The notes under the pieces are model-generated. The model made no database searches, was not told the origin of the DNA, and was given only the letters and a program-made list of their open reading frames with translations. Below are positions 1-9,157 of a stretch of 40,083 nt of DNA, piece after piece. The translations under genes were made by a program, and so were the position numbers. Origin of the DNA: Bacteroides sp. (GTDB lineage: Bacteria > Bacteroidota > Bacteroidia > Bacteroidales > Muribaculaceae); assembly GCA_014802265.1 (NCBI GenBank), contig JAAVCP010000089.1:1-40083 (forward strand), written 5' to 3'. Within the stretch, counting starts at the first letter, position 1, and every line of letters starts with the position of its first letter.

Positions 1-1964
1 GCGAAGAACTTGTCTTGCATTCGGTTTTTGAGGTTGAACTTCATAGTTGAGTCAAGGGCGCGCTCTATGCAGATGAATTTTTTGTCGGGATGTTGCATAA
101 AGTAATCTACCGTTGAATCCGCCAATGTGTTATCTACACAGATGTATGCCTCTTTTATCCCATCGGAGGCAAGGTAAACTGTGTTTACAGTAAATTGAGG
201 TTGAGGCACGAGTTTGTATGTAAGCATGAAGCCACGCGAAATTAGTATCTCGGTGATTAACTCCTGCTCATCAAAGCCCATGGATAGCTGCTGCTCCTTG
301 GTCGCAACATATTTATGGAAGAGTTCAAGATTTTCTTCCTCAGATTTTTCCGGATCTGGAGCAAAGTCAGTTCGGGGAAAGGATGACTTTGTGAGTGTGA
401 AAGCCTTGAACCCAAGTTGATCAATTTGTTGTTGATCTTCCGGTGTAATTATTCGACCATCATAAGACGCTTTGATTTTTTCAGAAACAGCCTTATTTCT
501 CGCGATGGTAATATCGCTTATTTTCTTAAATCCACGTTTAACAGCTTCTTTATTTTCTGAGGATAAGGCTACAGGGAACTGAACAAGAATATACTTTCTT
601 GATCCACCATCTTTTAGATTAAGGTTCGTAATCGCATGGCGAGTAGTCCCTGTACCTGCATAGAAATCGAGTATTATACTATCTTTATTGTTATCAAGTT
701 TTAGTATATATTCTAAAAGTTGTGTAGGCTTTGGATACCGGAATCCATAAATACCCAGACTCTCAAGTTCAGATGTAGCAGTTTGAGTCCCTCCTAAGTT
801 TTGAAGGACTGAAATGACATGACTTTTAATTCCTCTATCTTTGATACAATCAATCCCTCCAGCATTGGTCAGCACGAACCTTGTATTTTGATCTTTTGTA
901 TCTTTAACGGGTTCCCAGTTGTTGTCTTCACTCATGAATTGGTCAAGCTGTGCTCGAGCAGCCCAACCACTAGTGATTTTGACATCATTTTTTACTCTAT
1001 AGTTTTCAACTACTATGTCTGATTCATGATGCGGCCAGTGTTTGGATTGTGCCTTGAATACAGCATTTTCTACTTCTGCCGGGAATCCAGCTCTCAATGT
1101 TAAAGTCTGAATAGGATTTTTGGGACCATTTTTTACTATTGTATTACGAATGAATTGATTATTTAACTTACTCCTATCTCCAACATTTGGGTCTACCAGA
1201 TCTGGGAAATCAAATTTATTCGCATCCTTAGCGTACAACAACACATATTCGTGGCAACTCTTTATCTTTGCCTGATTATCAAAGTTGCCGTCTGTGATCC
1301 ATACGAATTGGGCAATAAAATTTTCGGGCATAAAAACTTCTTCGCATATCTTTTTTAGATGTGCTACTTCCTTATCATTAATAGAAATAAGTATTATACC
1401 GTCTTCCGAAAGTAAATCTCGAGCTTTTAATAGACGTGCGTAAATATCACTCATCCAAACACTATGCTTTCTTCCTTCTGGAACAGACATTGAGTCAACG
1501 AGAATGCCATCTTCCGTTATGCCAGATTCTTCCCAATAATGCGTGCGGTCTTCGCAATAATTATCATTATATGCCGTTAGAGCATCTGCATTATATGGAG
1601 GATCTATATAGATAACTTTGATTCTATTGCGGTAGGATGGTGTGAGAATTTTTAAGACCTCAAGATTATCACCCTCAATTATCACGTTCTCGGTAGCGTC
1701 CGGGTTCACACTACGTTCCTCATCAAAGTGCAATGTGGCTCGAGTGGGCATAAATGCATTGCGTTTAGCCTTTGATTTTCCAAACCAACGGAACTCATAG
1801 CGTTCGGTTTCATCAACGCTATCCGGATTCACGGCTTTCTTGACTTCATTTATGTCGAGTTGCCCCTCTTGGGTAAACCAATCAGGAAACATCTGGCGTA
1901 GTTTTTCCAGTCGTTCGGTGTTAAGATCCGGAGATTGTATGATATGGTCTTTATACGTTTCCAT
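1..1964 (-). CDS. mod: Type III restriction-modification DNA methyltransferase (Mod), 3' end outside window
   Basis: This is an N6-adenine DNA methyltransferase of the beta class, the modification and recognition subunit of a type III R-M system. The minus frame stays open from an ATG at 1964 to the left edge, giving at least 654 residues. Catalytic motif IV DPPY lies at residues 121-124 (within IYIDPPYNADAL). The AdoMet-binding motif DFYAGTGTT follows at 433-441; DPPY before FxGxG is the beta-class order. The segment between them would hold the target-recognition domain. The start overlaps the 3' end of the upstream restriction gene by 14 bases, which implies translational coupling. I see no frameshift, unlike its partner. 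Sure of the family; the recognition sequence cannot be read from DNA. Confidence 0.9.
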   Translation of the reverse strand, partial: METYKDHIIQSPDLNTERLEKLRQMFPDWFTQEGQLDINEVKKAVNPDSVDETERYEFRWFGKSKAKRNAFMPTRATLHFDEERSVNPDATENVIIEGDNLEVLKILTPSYRNRIKVIYIDPPYNADALTAYNDNYCEDRTHYWEESGITEDGILVDSMSVPEGRKHSVWMSDIYARLLKARDLLSEDGIILISINDKEVAHLKKICEEVFMPENFIAQFVWITDGNFDNQAKIKSCHEYVLLYAKDANKFDFPDLVDPNVGDRSKLNNQFIRNTIVKNGPKNPIQTLTLRAGFPAEVENAVFKAQSKHWPHHESDIVVENYRVKNDVKITSGWAARAQLDQFMSEDNNWEPVKDTKDQNTRFVLTNAGGIDCIKDRGIKSHVISVLQNLGGTQTATSELESLGIYGFRYPKPTQLLEYILKLDNNKDSIILDFYAGTGTTRHAITNLNLKDGGSRKYILVQFPVALSSENKEAVKRGFKKISDITIARNKAVSEKIKASYDGRIITPEDQQQIDQLGFKAFTLTKSSFPRTDFAPDPEKSEEENLELFHKYVATKEQQLSMGFDEQELITEILISRGFMLTYKLVPQPQFTVNTVYLASDGIKEAYICVDNTLADSTVDYFMQHPDKKFICIERALDSTMKFNLKNRMQDKFF

Positions 1965-4659
1965 TGCTATTTATTGTTTGATTGGCTTGCGCCTTGAAGG
2001 TTTCATATTCTTTGATGGGAGCTTTATAGTAAGCCTCAATTCCAAGAGATTGGAAATGCTTGATTGCACATTTGATACGACCAATCTCATGAGGAGTTAA
2101 AGCTCTCGTGTCGTTTATATCATCAGTGCCTTTAATTTCGACAACAAAATAATATTCATTGTCTTCAGCCGGTGTACTCAAAGATCTTTTGTGTAGCACA
2201 ACTCCAAAATCAGGCTCATAGTTACCGATTGGCGTCGGAATTTTATACCATGAAGGGAATTTAAGGAAACACAATACCTCAGTATTGGTTATCTTATCTG
2301 CATCTACTGCAAAATTCCTTTCAAGAATGCTGTCATATAGTGTCTTATCCCATACACCATGATTGGGAGTGTCGACATAATTATCACAGCCATCCCCTTA
2401 TAGAAATCTTCAAATTTGAAATCATAGATACTTCCAGTAGGACAATATTCTACGCAGCGTACCAATTCGTCGAGCTGTATTTGACGAATCTTAAACACTG
2501 CCTGTTCCATAAATACAGGTGGATTCTTGATATATTGTGCTTTATTATCAATTCCTGCAATAATCTTAAGCACCGATGTATAGCATAATCCCGTCTTCTC
2601 GCTTATTTCTTCAATGAGATCATGAGGGTTAAATTTTGCTCGCGCAGTATAAGACTCTTCACCACAATACTCAGCGTCTTGAATATTGCTAATATCTGAA
2701 ACGCGCATACTTTGAACATCAATAGTACAGTCACTAATACGTATCTCATTCAAAGCTGCGATGCTTTTACGGATTAACTCATCCTCATCCATGTGGATGC
2801 GATAAGTGGTTTTCTTTGCAACAGTATTCCAAAACCGACGGAACACACTCATGAATGTTTCATCTTTCCTGATTTTGAATGTTACGCGGTTTATCCTTTT
2901 GCCCTTATGGGTACGATTCGGAACTTTCGCACCAGTACCATACAATTCCTCGTACTCTTGTTGGTAACTGCGGGCAAAAGTTTCGTAAGTCTCATTAGGG
3001 ACAATAGTGAGTTGGTTTATCTGTTCATCCTCGGGAGTATCGTCAGCGTCATAGATTCTTTCTCCCTCTTGGTTTACACAGATGCGCAACCCACGGCCTA
3101 TTTCCTGACGTTTCTTATTCTCAGAATAGCTTTATTAAGAGTGGCTATTCCGAATACATTAGGATTATCCCAACCGACACCTAATGCCGAATGGGAAAAG
3201 ATGAATTCAATAGGACTCTCAAAAGAAAGTAGCCTCTGTTTATTATGCAGAATTTCATCGAAGATTTCTTTATTCTTTCTGCATGCATCTTCTTTGTCGG
3301 TATATTCTCCTTGTGTGGTCTTTGCGAAATAAAAGCCTTGCACAGCCTCAACCGCAGAATCTGAAGGTTGTTGACCATCATTAAATTCAGCAAACACCTG
3401 ACGATATTTTTGCTCAAAAAGCTGCTTAATTATAGGTCGGTCAGAACTCATATAATTTGCGACCCTATCAATAAATATTAATGATAGGTTTTTAATTCCC
3501 TGTGGGTTCAGCCGATTTTTATTCTGGAAATGACGTCGTATAAGCCATTCAAGTTGCAACGCCCACACTTGTTCCTTATTGGCCGATGAAGAACCCTCAA
3601 TGATTTCTGTACCGTTAGTAAACACGACATGCCATTTACGGTCAGTCATTGATTTGTAAATGCGGTTTATAGTAAAGTCACGATATGACTCGTTACCCGA
3701 TTTATTAGCAATATTATCGTCTTTCTTCAACCAGCCCGATTCTTTGAATTCAAAGCGTCCTTTGGTTTTGTTAAGTTTCCAAAGCTTTAGTTTAGCCTTA
3801 ACTTGTGAGGGCGTGGATTGCACCTGACTAATCTCTAATTTCAATGTAGCTTCATCATTGCGCTCGGAGACAGTCAGAACTTCAAGTTTTTTACTAATCC
3901 AAGTCGATAACTTTCAGCTGGTGTCAGTTGGTAAAGAACATTCTTTTTAACAGCGTGAGTAGCAGAATAGCGGAACTTGAACAGGGGTTTCAATTTCCTA
4001 ATCCATTGTTTTGAATTATCCGTATCCATACCCTCCTGAGGCTCGTCCATGAAGATTATTGGATGAGTTTGAGCAATCGCTTCAAGATGTGGCAAATTAT
4101 TAAATAGCCCCTCACGCTCAACATGATTCAATATGTTATTCTCAGAGTTAAATGATGCCAGTGTTAGCACCATAATCTGAAGATTATCGGACGTGATGAA
4201 ATCGTGAAGTTTGCTTAATTTAGAACTGTCATAGACAAATACGTCCGGAGTAACATCATATTTTTCTGCCAACTGATCTTTGAAGTTGTCAAAAGTATCA
4301 ATAACGCCCTGTCTAACCGGAACAGAGGGTACAATAACAATATACTTGCTTAGTCCATATTGCTTGAATAACTCATAGGCAGTTTGAATATAGGTCAAAG
4401 TCTTGCCTGTGCCCGTTTCCATCTCAATACAGGCGTCATTTTCGCCAATTATGAATGCTTGGTTAATATTTATTCCGTTCTCAGAGCTTACGCGTTTAAT
4501 GTTAGCAGTTATCTCTTGAGCCGTCAAAGAACAGACGTTAGAATGAATATCCTCCACATGAGCGTTGTCGTAGATATTGCGTTCCATACCACGAAAAACC
4601 TCTACCACACTTTGTATGGCAGTGGATTGATGCGGTGGATTTTCAAGTTTAAATTTCAT
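1951..4659 (-). pseudogene. res: Type III restriction endonuclease Res subunit, broken by three frameshifts
   Basis: Four successive reading frames (4659-3874, about 3890-3098, about 3130-2304, about 2395-1951) together encode one Res-type helicase/nuclease of about 900 residues, a normal family length. The first frame holds Walker A ETGTGKT at residues 81-87 and the DEPQ box (IIFMDEPQEG). Helicase motif VI (RQEIGRGLR) straddles the second break. The last frame carries a PD-ExK nuclease signature (EPDFG, then VVEIKG). Each break is repaired by adding one base: A6 to A7 near 3885-3892, TT to TTT near 3124-3130, and G4 to G5 near 2394-2398. As read, no full-length Res can be made, so restriction should be off. 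True decay and assembly error both fit; the lesions cluster in this island only. Confidence 0.88.
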
Positions 4660-4683
4660 AACAATTTCGTTTTTAACTCAGCA

Positions 4684-4899
4684 TCATAATGATTCTACAA
4701 ACTCCTTGTTTATCAACTCCTCTAATTCAACATCTAGCAATTTTGAAATTCTCAATAATAGTGTAATATCTGGTTGAGATGAATTGGTACACCATTTAGA
4801 AACAGTAGAAGGGTTAATGTCGAGCTCATTAGCCAGCCATTTATTTGTTCGTTGTTTTTCTGCCAATACAACTTTGAGGCGATTAATCCGTTCAGCCAT
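4684..4899 (-). CDS. XRE-family helix-turn-helix regulator, likely R-M controller
   Basis: A 71-residue protein that is almost entirely a Cro/C1-type helix-turn-helix. Residues about 5-60 contain the typical pattern (WLANELDINPSTVSKWCTN, then a TLLRISKLLDV helix). It lies 24 bases upstream of the res start on the same strand and is the first gene after a good promoter, so it is probably co-transcribed with res and mod. By analogy with controller proteins of R-M operons it may autoregulate the operon; that role is inferred from position. Small XRE proteins of this kind are common beside R-M genes in Bacteroidales. Confidence 0.85.
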   Translation of the reverse strand: MAERINRLKVVLAEKQRTNKWLANELDINPSTVSKWCTNSSQPDITLLLRISKLLDVELEELINKEFVESL

Positions 4900-4918
4900 A
4901 ATATAAATTATTTATCTG

Positions 4919-4949
4919 CAAATTTAATGAAAATTTTTCACACAGCAAT
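4919..4949 (-). promoter_or_regulatory. Promoter of the XRE-res-mod operon
   Basis: On the minus strand a perfect Bacteroidetes -7 box TAAATTTG (4926-4919) is preceded after 19 bases by a -33 type ATTG (4949-4946). The -7 box ends 20 bases before the XRE start codon. The same ATTG-N19-TAnnTTTG layout occurs upstream of the AraC gene at 16409-16439. Confidence 0.6.
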
Positions 4950-5048
4950 AATATAGGGCTTTTTTTCTGTATATCAAAAGGTTATTTCACTAAATTCTAG
5001 ATACCTAACGTGTGGAGATACGGTGTCGTAAGAAGCTATAATTTCTCT

Positions 5049-5620
5049 TTAATCGGTTATGCTACTTATCAGGCAGATAGCAAACATAGCTACGAAAAGA
5101 AAGGCTAAAAATGGAAGAAAGCCCTCGATTTCAATATCTTTAAGACTCTTTAGGACGCTAAAAATACTTCTATATCCTTTATCTCGTTTCTGATCGTAGA
5201 AGTTGATTGCCAAGAGGCAGAAACCTTTATCCAACTTTTCTTCGATGGATTTCAGGCGTACCTCAAGAAACTTCTTATAATCTGAGAGGGTTTCGGATAA
5301 AAGGAACTTTTGCTCGGAGGATTTGCGGAAGTTCTCGAATTCTTGTCTGTCAGTGAACATTGTAGGGAGCTGTTCATAATTGGCTCTGATTACATCGTCG
5401 CACACTCGCTTAACTGCTAAAAGCAGGTGTTCTGTACCGATCCTTTCCGATTGTGGCTCGGAGGAAATTTGCGAAGTATTCTGCGAGGCCTTTAGAGCGT
5501 CGATTTCTTTCTGCTGTCTGTCGACAGTTGTTTTAGGTCGGATATTACTTTGTTTTGCAATGAAATGTCTGCTTGTAGCGAGGCGATTATTCGCTGATAG
5601 TATTCATCTTTCGATGCCAT
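5049..5620 (-). pseudogene. Mobilization-associated coiled-coil/membrane protein, frameshifted
   Basis: The ATG at 5620 lies six bases after the relaxase stop and opens a frame rich in charged, coiled-coil-like sequence (starting MASKDEYYQRII). That frame stops at 5492. Continuing one frame over from about 5535 gives an uninterrupted sequence (VDRQQKEIDALKAS and onward) to a stop at 5049. It ends in a hydrophobic membrane segment (FLPFLAFLFVAMFAICLI). One missing base, for instance A5 reduced to A4 at about 5531-5534, explains the break. The intact protein would have about 190 residues. Small proteins with an N-terminal coiled coil and a C-terminal membrane anchor often follow relaxase genes in Bacteroidales mobilizable elements. 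Its biochemical role is not known to me. Confidence 0.65.
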
Positions 5621-5625
5621 AGTGG

Positions 5626-6624
5626 TTACATTTTGAACTTGTAAGATGTGGTTTCTTCCTCGATGTGGTCGTCGATTCGCTCCCAACTGCGTCCGCGCCG
5701 TCCGACTTCATATTCACGGTTATCGCCACGTCCGGTGTTGGCTTTAGGAAGATTTGTCAGGATCTCTATATACCGGACTACAGGGATATAGGTGATGTTG
5801 CGCTGCTTGACAACTCCCGACTGGGCGGAAACGGAACGGTTAGCATCCATAATGCCGAATTGCTTGCAAAGATTTCCATATATGAATTGGTTGTGCAGCC
5901 CCAACTTGGAGCCGGATATGCGGAACCCGTTGTGCTCGTATGCCAACCCTCGGATACGTCCGGTATTGCTGTCCGTGCAGAAAGAGAGGGTTATACCGTC
6001 CTGTGCAAGCAACTGAGCAAATGTATTCCAGTCATTGGACTGCGAAAGATTATTGAGTACCAGTTGACGGATAAGCAATTTTTCAGTATCGTATCTCCTG
6101 AGACGTTCAGGATTGATTTGCTGCGACTGACGGTTGCCGAAAGTCAGACCGTGGCGTTGCTTTATACGGCGACAAGCAGCCTCATTGCGTCTCCGTTCAT
6201 TGCTATCGGAGATGACAGACCCATCATTTGCAATACGATTGAAAACGAGATGGCAATGCGGATGCTTCTTGTCGAAGTGTCGGGCGATCACATATTGCGT
6301 GTTCTCCGGGTCTATTCCCATTTCCTGCATCCATTCCTCGGCAAGCTACGCCATGAATCGGTCGCCTTCCTCGCTGTCGGGAAAGCGGTGTGCATCTTCC
6401 GGAGAGAACGCTATTGAGACATGTTTCACCAGTTTACTCAGATGATGCAGCCTGCCGTTGGCATCGGGTATACGAAGTTGTGCCTGAAAGCTGTCGGCTA
6501 TTGTGGAGTTGTCGATTAGCAGAACTCCATTGTTGCCGATTATTCGTGCAGATTTCTCCTTGATGTTGTTCGCATAGTTGACGATGCCGGAGAAATCAAC
6601 TATGGTTGTTATCTTCGCAATCAT
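5626..6624 (-). pseudogene. mobA: Relaxase/mobilization nuclease (MobA-like) with an in-frame amber stop
   Basis: This reads as one relaxase of about 332 residues, which would nick the transfer origin of a mobilizable element. The N-terminal part (MIAKITTIVDF...) runs from 6624 to a TAG at 6348-6346. The same frame continues directly (LAEEWMQEMGID, the expected family sequence) to 5626. The metal-binding signature of HUH relaxases, HFDKKHPHCHLVFNR, is intact but lies after the stop, so the truncated product would lack the third motif. A single base change (for example CAG or GAG to TAG) accounts for the lesion. No mobC-like gene or recognisable transfer origin is visible upstream, so the element seems truncated on that side. 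Sure of the family. Confidence 0.85.
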
Positions 6625-6789
6625 AGATGTTTAGTTCTTGGGTTACTTGGTTGATTGGTTCCTTAGTCATTGGGATATTATAATACCGAATTCAATTGTA
6701 GTGTCGATAAAAATAACTAATTTTGTCTCCGGAGAGCGACATTGGGATCCAGAGCATCTTAAAACGAAGCTATAAAGGAAAACAGGTCA

Positions 6790-6972
6790 CAGACATAAAT
6801 CTGTAAACCATATCAGTCAACCCATAAAAACGTGTAAAGCGAGATTCTTTGGAAATCTAAGAGCTGGTTTTCTCAGAAGCTCAATAAAGTGGGCGAAGCG
6901 GCTTCAAAAGATGAAGTGGAAACGCTTAGAAATGTAATATATAATGTCTTTAGAGATTTAGGAAATAGCTGA
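6790..6972 (+). pseudogene. Remnant of a small DUF5053-like protein
   Basis: An open frame from about 6827 to the TGA at 6970-6972 encodes KSKSWFSQKLN followed by an acidic helix (DEVETLRNVIYNVF). This resembles the C-terminus of small DUF5053-type proteins frequent in Bacteroidales. Just upstream, another frame reads DINL-stop-TISVNP-stop-KRVKRD, which fits the preceding segment of the same family but is broken by stops and a frame change. I read this as a decayed copy. The family match is from memory of its motif pattern and is only moderately secure. Confidence 0.35.
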
Positions 6973-7029
6973 TGAATTACAATAAGAGAGTTAAATCTTC
7001 GTCTGTCAAACGTTTGTAATAAATCAGTG

Positions 7030-7060
7030 GGAGGTTATAATTAGGTATAGCCTCCTTTTT
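7030..7060 (+). terminator. Rho-independent terminator
   Basis: A ten-base-pair stem with one G-T pair (GGAGGTTATA at 7030-7039, TATAGCCTCC at 7046-7055) and a six-base loop is followed directly by five T. It lies 57 bases after the DUF5053-like remnant and may be its old terminator. Confidence 0.65.
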
Positions 7061-7560
7061 AGTACTCTCCAACAGAGTCTAATAGTTACTCCTTATGTTA
7101 GAAATAAGCATAGATTCTAAAATGAAGTGTGAAATTCGAGTTAAGATTTTCGGAAGCCAAACCATTACTCTCTTTCTGTAAAGGGAATGCCCGAGTGGCG
7201 CGATCGAACTAAAATTATCCCCAAAAGCGGAATGATAGCACAAAACCGACAATACAAAAGTGAAAAGGCACACCGAAGTCTCACGGGGATTAACTAATTT
7301 TGCACTTGCCAATTGAGAGGAGACATAGCTTAGTCAGGTTATTCCTCACCGTGTTTACTGGAGTTTATCTTTCCGGATCACAATTAAGTAGATTCAATTG
7401 GTTATTTTTTCAGTGATTTTGGTTATGCTTAAAGCGAGGACTGATTGTTTATAGAATTATAATGTTGTGTTCGGCAATATATACGGACAATTTGGACGAA
7501 TACGTCAAATCGTGAAAAATTTGATGTTATTTGTGTAACATTATATTTTGAAGATAACCC

Positions 7561-7568
7561 TAATTTTG
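7561..7568 (+). promoter_or_regulatory. -7 box of the flavodoxin gene promoter
   Basis: A perfect TAATTTTG box ends 19 bases before the flavodoxin ATG. No well-spaced -33 TTTG is present; the nearest TTTG motifs are at 7530-7533 and 7547-7550. The upstream DNA contains a short direct repeat (GGACAAT / GGACGAAT, about 7488-7502) that could be a regulator site. Confidence 0.4.
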
Positions 7569-7587
7569 CACTATAATAATTTATGTT

Positions 7588-8247
7588 ATGATAAAGAAGT
7601 TACTGACAACTACATTTGTGGCACTCTGCTCGATGTTAAGCTTCAGCTCATGTGCCGCCAGTTCAAGTGATAGCAATACTAATACAAATCAAAAAACAGA
7701 AAATATGAAAACTGAAGGAAAGAAACTCGTGGTTTTCTTCTCTCATACCGGAGAGAACTATAATGTCGGTTATATTGAAAAGGGCAACACTCATATCATT
7801 GCTGATATGATAGCGGATGCAACCGGTGCAGACCGTTTTGAGATTATCCCTGAAAAAGAATATCCTAAAGATGACTATAACGAGTGTATTGAGATTGCAA
7901 AAAAGGAGAAGCAGTCTAATGCACGTCCGGCAATCAAGGGGGATGTAAATATAGAAGGGTATGATATCATTTTCTTGGGTTATCCCAACTGGTGGGGCGA
8001 GGTGCCAATGTGTGTCTATACATTTATTGAGAAGCATGACTGGGATGGGAAAACAGTAATTCCGTTTATTACTCATGAGGGAAGTGGAATGGGTGGTACC
8101 GACCGCAAAATTGCCAATGCTTGTAAAGGCGCAGATGTGGCAGTCGGCAAAGGTCTTGCCGTTCAAGGTAAGGTTGCCCAGGAAAATCAGGCTACTGCTA
8201 AGAAGAATGTAAATAACTGGCTTGAAGGACTTGGATTTAAACATTAA
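7588..8247 (+). CDS. Flavodoxin-family lipoprotein
   Basis: A 219-residue protein with a lipoprotein signal (hydrophobic stretch, then SFSSC, lipidated Cys22), a short Ser/Asn/Thr linker and a flavodoxin_4-type fold. The FMN phosphate loop is FFSHTGEN, near residues 51-58. A typical FMN-contact segment LGYPNWWGEVP follows, then an Asp/Gly-rich THEGSGMGG loop. It would bind FMN and transfer electrons at the envelope; the partner is unknown. It is the first gene of a plus-strand run, three bases before the RibD-like reductase. Secreted flavodoxins of this type are common in Bacteroidales next to AraC regulators and small oxidoreductases, which fits this neighbourhood. Confidence 0.88.
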   Translation: MIKKLLTTTFVALCSMLSFSSCAASSSDSNTNTNQKTENMKTEGKKLVVFFSHTGENYNVGYIEKGNTHIIADMIADATGADRFEIIPEKEYPKDDYNECIEIAKKEKQSNARPAIKGDVNIEGYDIIFLGYPNWWGEVPMCVYTFIEKHDWDGKTVIPFITHEGSGMGGTDRKIANACKGADVAVGKGLAVQGKVAQENQATAKKNVNNWLEGLGFKH

Positions 8248-8250
8248 GCT

Positions 8251-8937
8251 ATGATCAAAAGACCACATATAATATGTCACATGGTTGAGTCAATCGACGG
8301 TCGTATAGACTGTGGGATGGTCGACAAAATAAGTGGTGATGAGTATTACACCACTCTTGATTCCCTCGATTGCAAAGCCACAGTTGAGGGGCGTGTGACA
8401 ATGGAGCATTACTATGCTCTGCCGGATAAGTTTGTAGCCAAAAACAAATCTCCATTTGATAAAAAAGAAGTATTTAAGACAACTGACCGTAAGGATTTCC
8501 ATATCTGTCCCGATACTCACGGCACACTGCAGTGGGAAGGCGCGACGATGGAAGATGGCCGTCCGTTGCTGATATTTACATCTGAAAATGCTCCGGCTGA
8601 ATATATTGCGTATCTCCGTGAAAAGGGTATTTCTTTTATTGTAACCGGTAAGGATGCCATAGACCTCGCAAATGCAATGGAATTATTAAGCTCCGAGTTT
8701 GGGGTTGACCGTTTGGCAGTGCTTGGAGGTGGAGTTATCAACGGCGGTTTTCTTGCCGCCGGTCTGATTGACGAGGTAAGCCTCCTGCTTGCTCCCGGCA
8801 TAGACGGACGTGAGGGGTGGCGTGCAATGTTTGACGGTATCAAAGATCAGACAAAACTCCCGACAAAGTTGACTTTACAGTCAGTAGAAAAATTGGCTGG
8901 CGATGTCCTTTGGATCAAATATGATGTCATCAGATAA
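8251..8937 (+). CDS. RibD C-terminal / dihydrofolate reductase-like NAD(P)H reductase
   Basis: A 228-residue protein matching the RibD_C reductase fold. The N-terminus HIICHMVESIDGRI corresponds to the start of the DHFR-like sheet. The glycine-rich LAVLGGGVINGGF followed by GLIDEVSLLLAP near residues 154-180 is the classical cofactor-binding and LIDE segment. The deaminase half of bifunctional RibD is absent, so this is a standalone reductase. Its substrate may be a pyrimidine, a pterin or an unrelated carbonyl compound. It follows the flavodoxin gene by three bases and is probably co-transcribed. A general redox or detoxification role is inferred from context; riboflavin synthesis is less likely because no other rib gene is nearby. 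Confidence 0.85.
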   Translation: MIKRPHIICHMVESIDGRIDCGMVDKISGDEYYTTLDSLDCKATVEGRVTMEHYYALPDKFVAKNKSPFDKKEVFKTTDRKDFHICPDTHGTLQWEGATMEDGRPLLIFTSENAPAEYIAYLREKGISFIVTGKDAIDLANAMELLSSEFGVDRLAVLGGGVINGGFLAAGLIDEVSLLLAPGIDGREGWRAMFDGIKDQTKLPTKLTLQSVEKLAGDVLWIKYDVIR

Positions 8938-8956
8938 TGTCTGCCGTATATAGTAA

Positions 8957-9157
8957 AGATTAAAATTAGCCTGGATACTTGCACAACGTCATTGGATTGT
9001 GCCTATCCTGGGAACAAGAAAAATCTCCCGGCTTGAAGAAAGTGCAGGAGCTGCAAACATCAAGCTGTCGGCTGATGAAATATCTATGATTGACCGACAG
9101 CTGGAAAGCATCTCTATGTCAAGAGTATTTGGACAAAAAACAACCTATAAATTATAA
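8957..9157 (+). pseudogene. 3' stub of a deleted aldo/keto reductase gene
   Basis: In one frame this stretch encodes the C-terminal tail typical of aldo/keto reductases: LAWILAQRHWIVPILGTRK, then RLEESAGAANIKLSADEI, then a final helix and SMSRVFG, ending at a TAA at 9155-9157. The frame is closed by a TAA at 8954-8956 and has no start, so about four fifths of the gene is missing. It sits between two intact genes. The tail itself has no stops, which suggests a fairly recent deletion. The family call is secure from the GTRK...LEE...GAA pattern. Confidence 0.8.

Larger units (their letters stand above)
6625..7587. other. 963-base stretch without an intact gene; island edge
   Basis: It holds the DUF5053-like remnant (6790-6972), a hairpin terminator (7030-7060) and three plus-strand TAATTTTG -7-like boxes at 6718-6725, 7295-7302 and 7561-7568. 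Only the last has a gene at the right distance. A 77-codon minus-strand frame at 7079-7312 has no protein-like features. I see no intact tRNA, integrase or clear attachment repeat. It is probably the eroded junction between the mobilizable island and the redox genes. Confidence 0.5.

Noticed and set aside
2793..3332. A 179-codon plus-strand frame
   Set aside because: It is antisense to the res pseudogene, including its motif VI region, and has no protein-like features.
1951..4659. Phase-variable type III system switching by slippage
   Set aside because: Phase variation normally uses long simple repeats in mod; here the runs are only 2 to 6 bases, in res, and at three places.
5665..6417. A 250-codon plus-strand frame antisense to the relaxase
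   Set aside because: It has no recognisable motif and lies exactly opposite conserved relaxase sequence; it is a shadow frame.
7190..7215. GCCCGAGTGGCG, resembling the 5' part of a leucine or serine tRNA
   Set aside because: The following bases do not form D, anticodon or T arms; chance similarity. No intact tRNA was found in the window.
7079..7312. A 77-codon minus-strand frame in the gene-free stretch
   Set aside because: No family features, odd composition and no promoter or linked gene.
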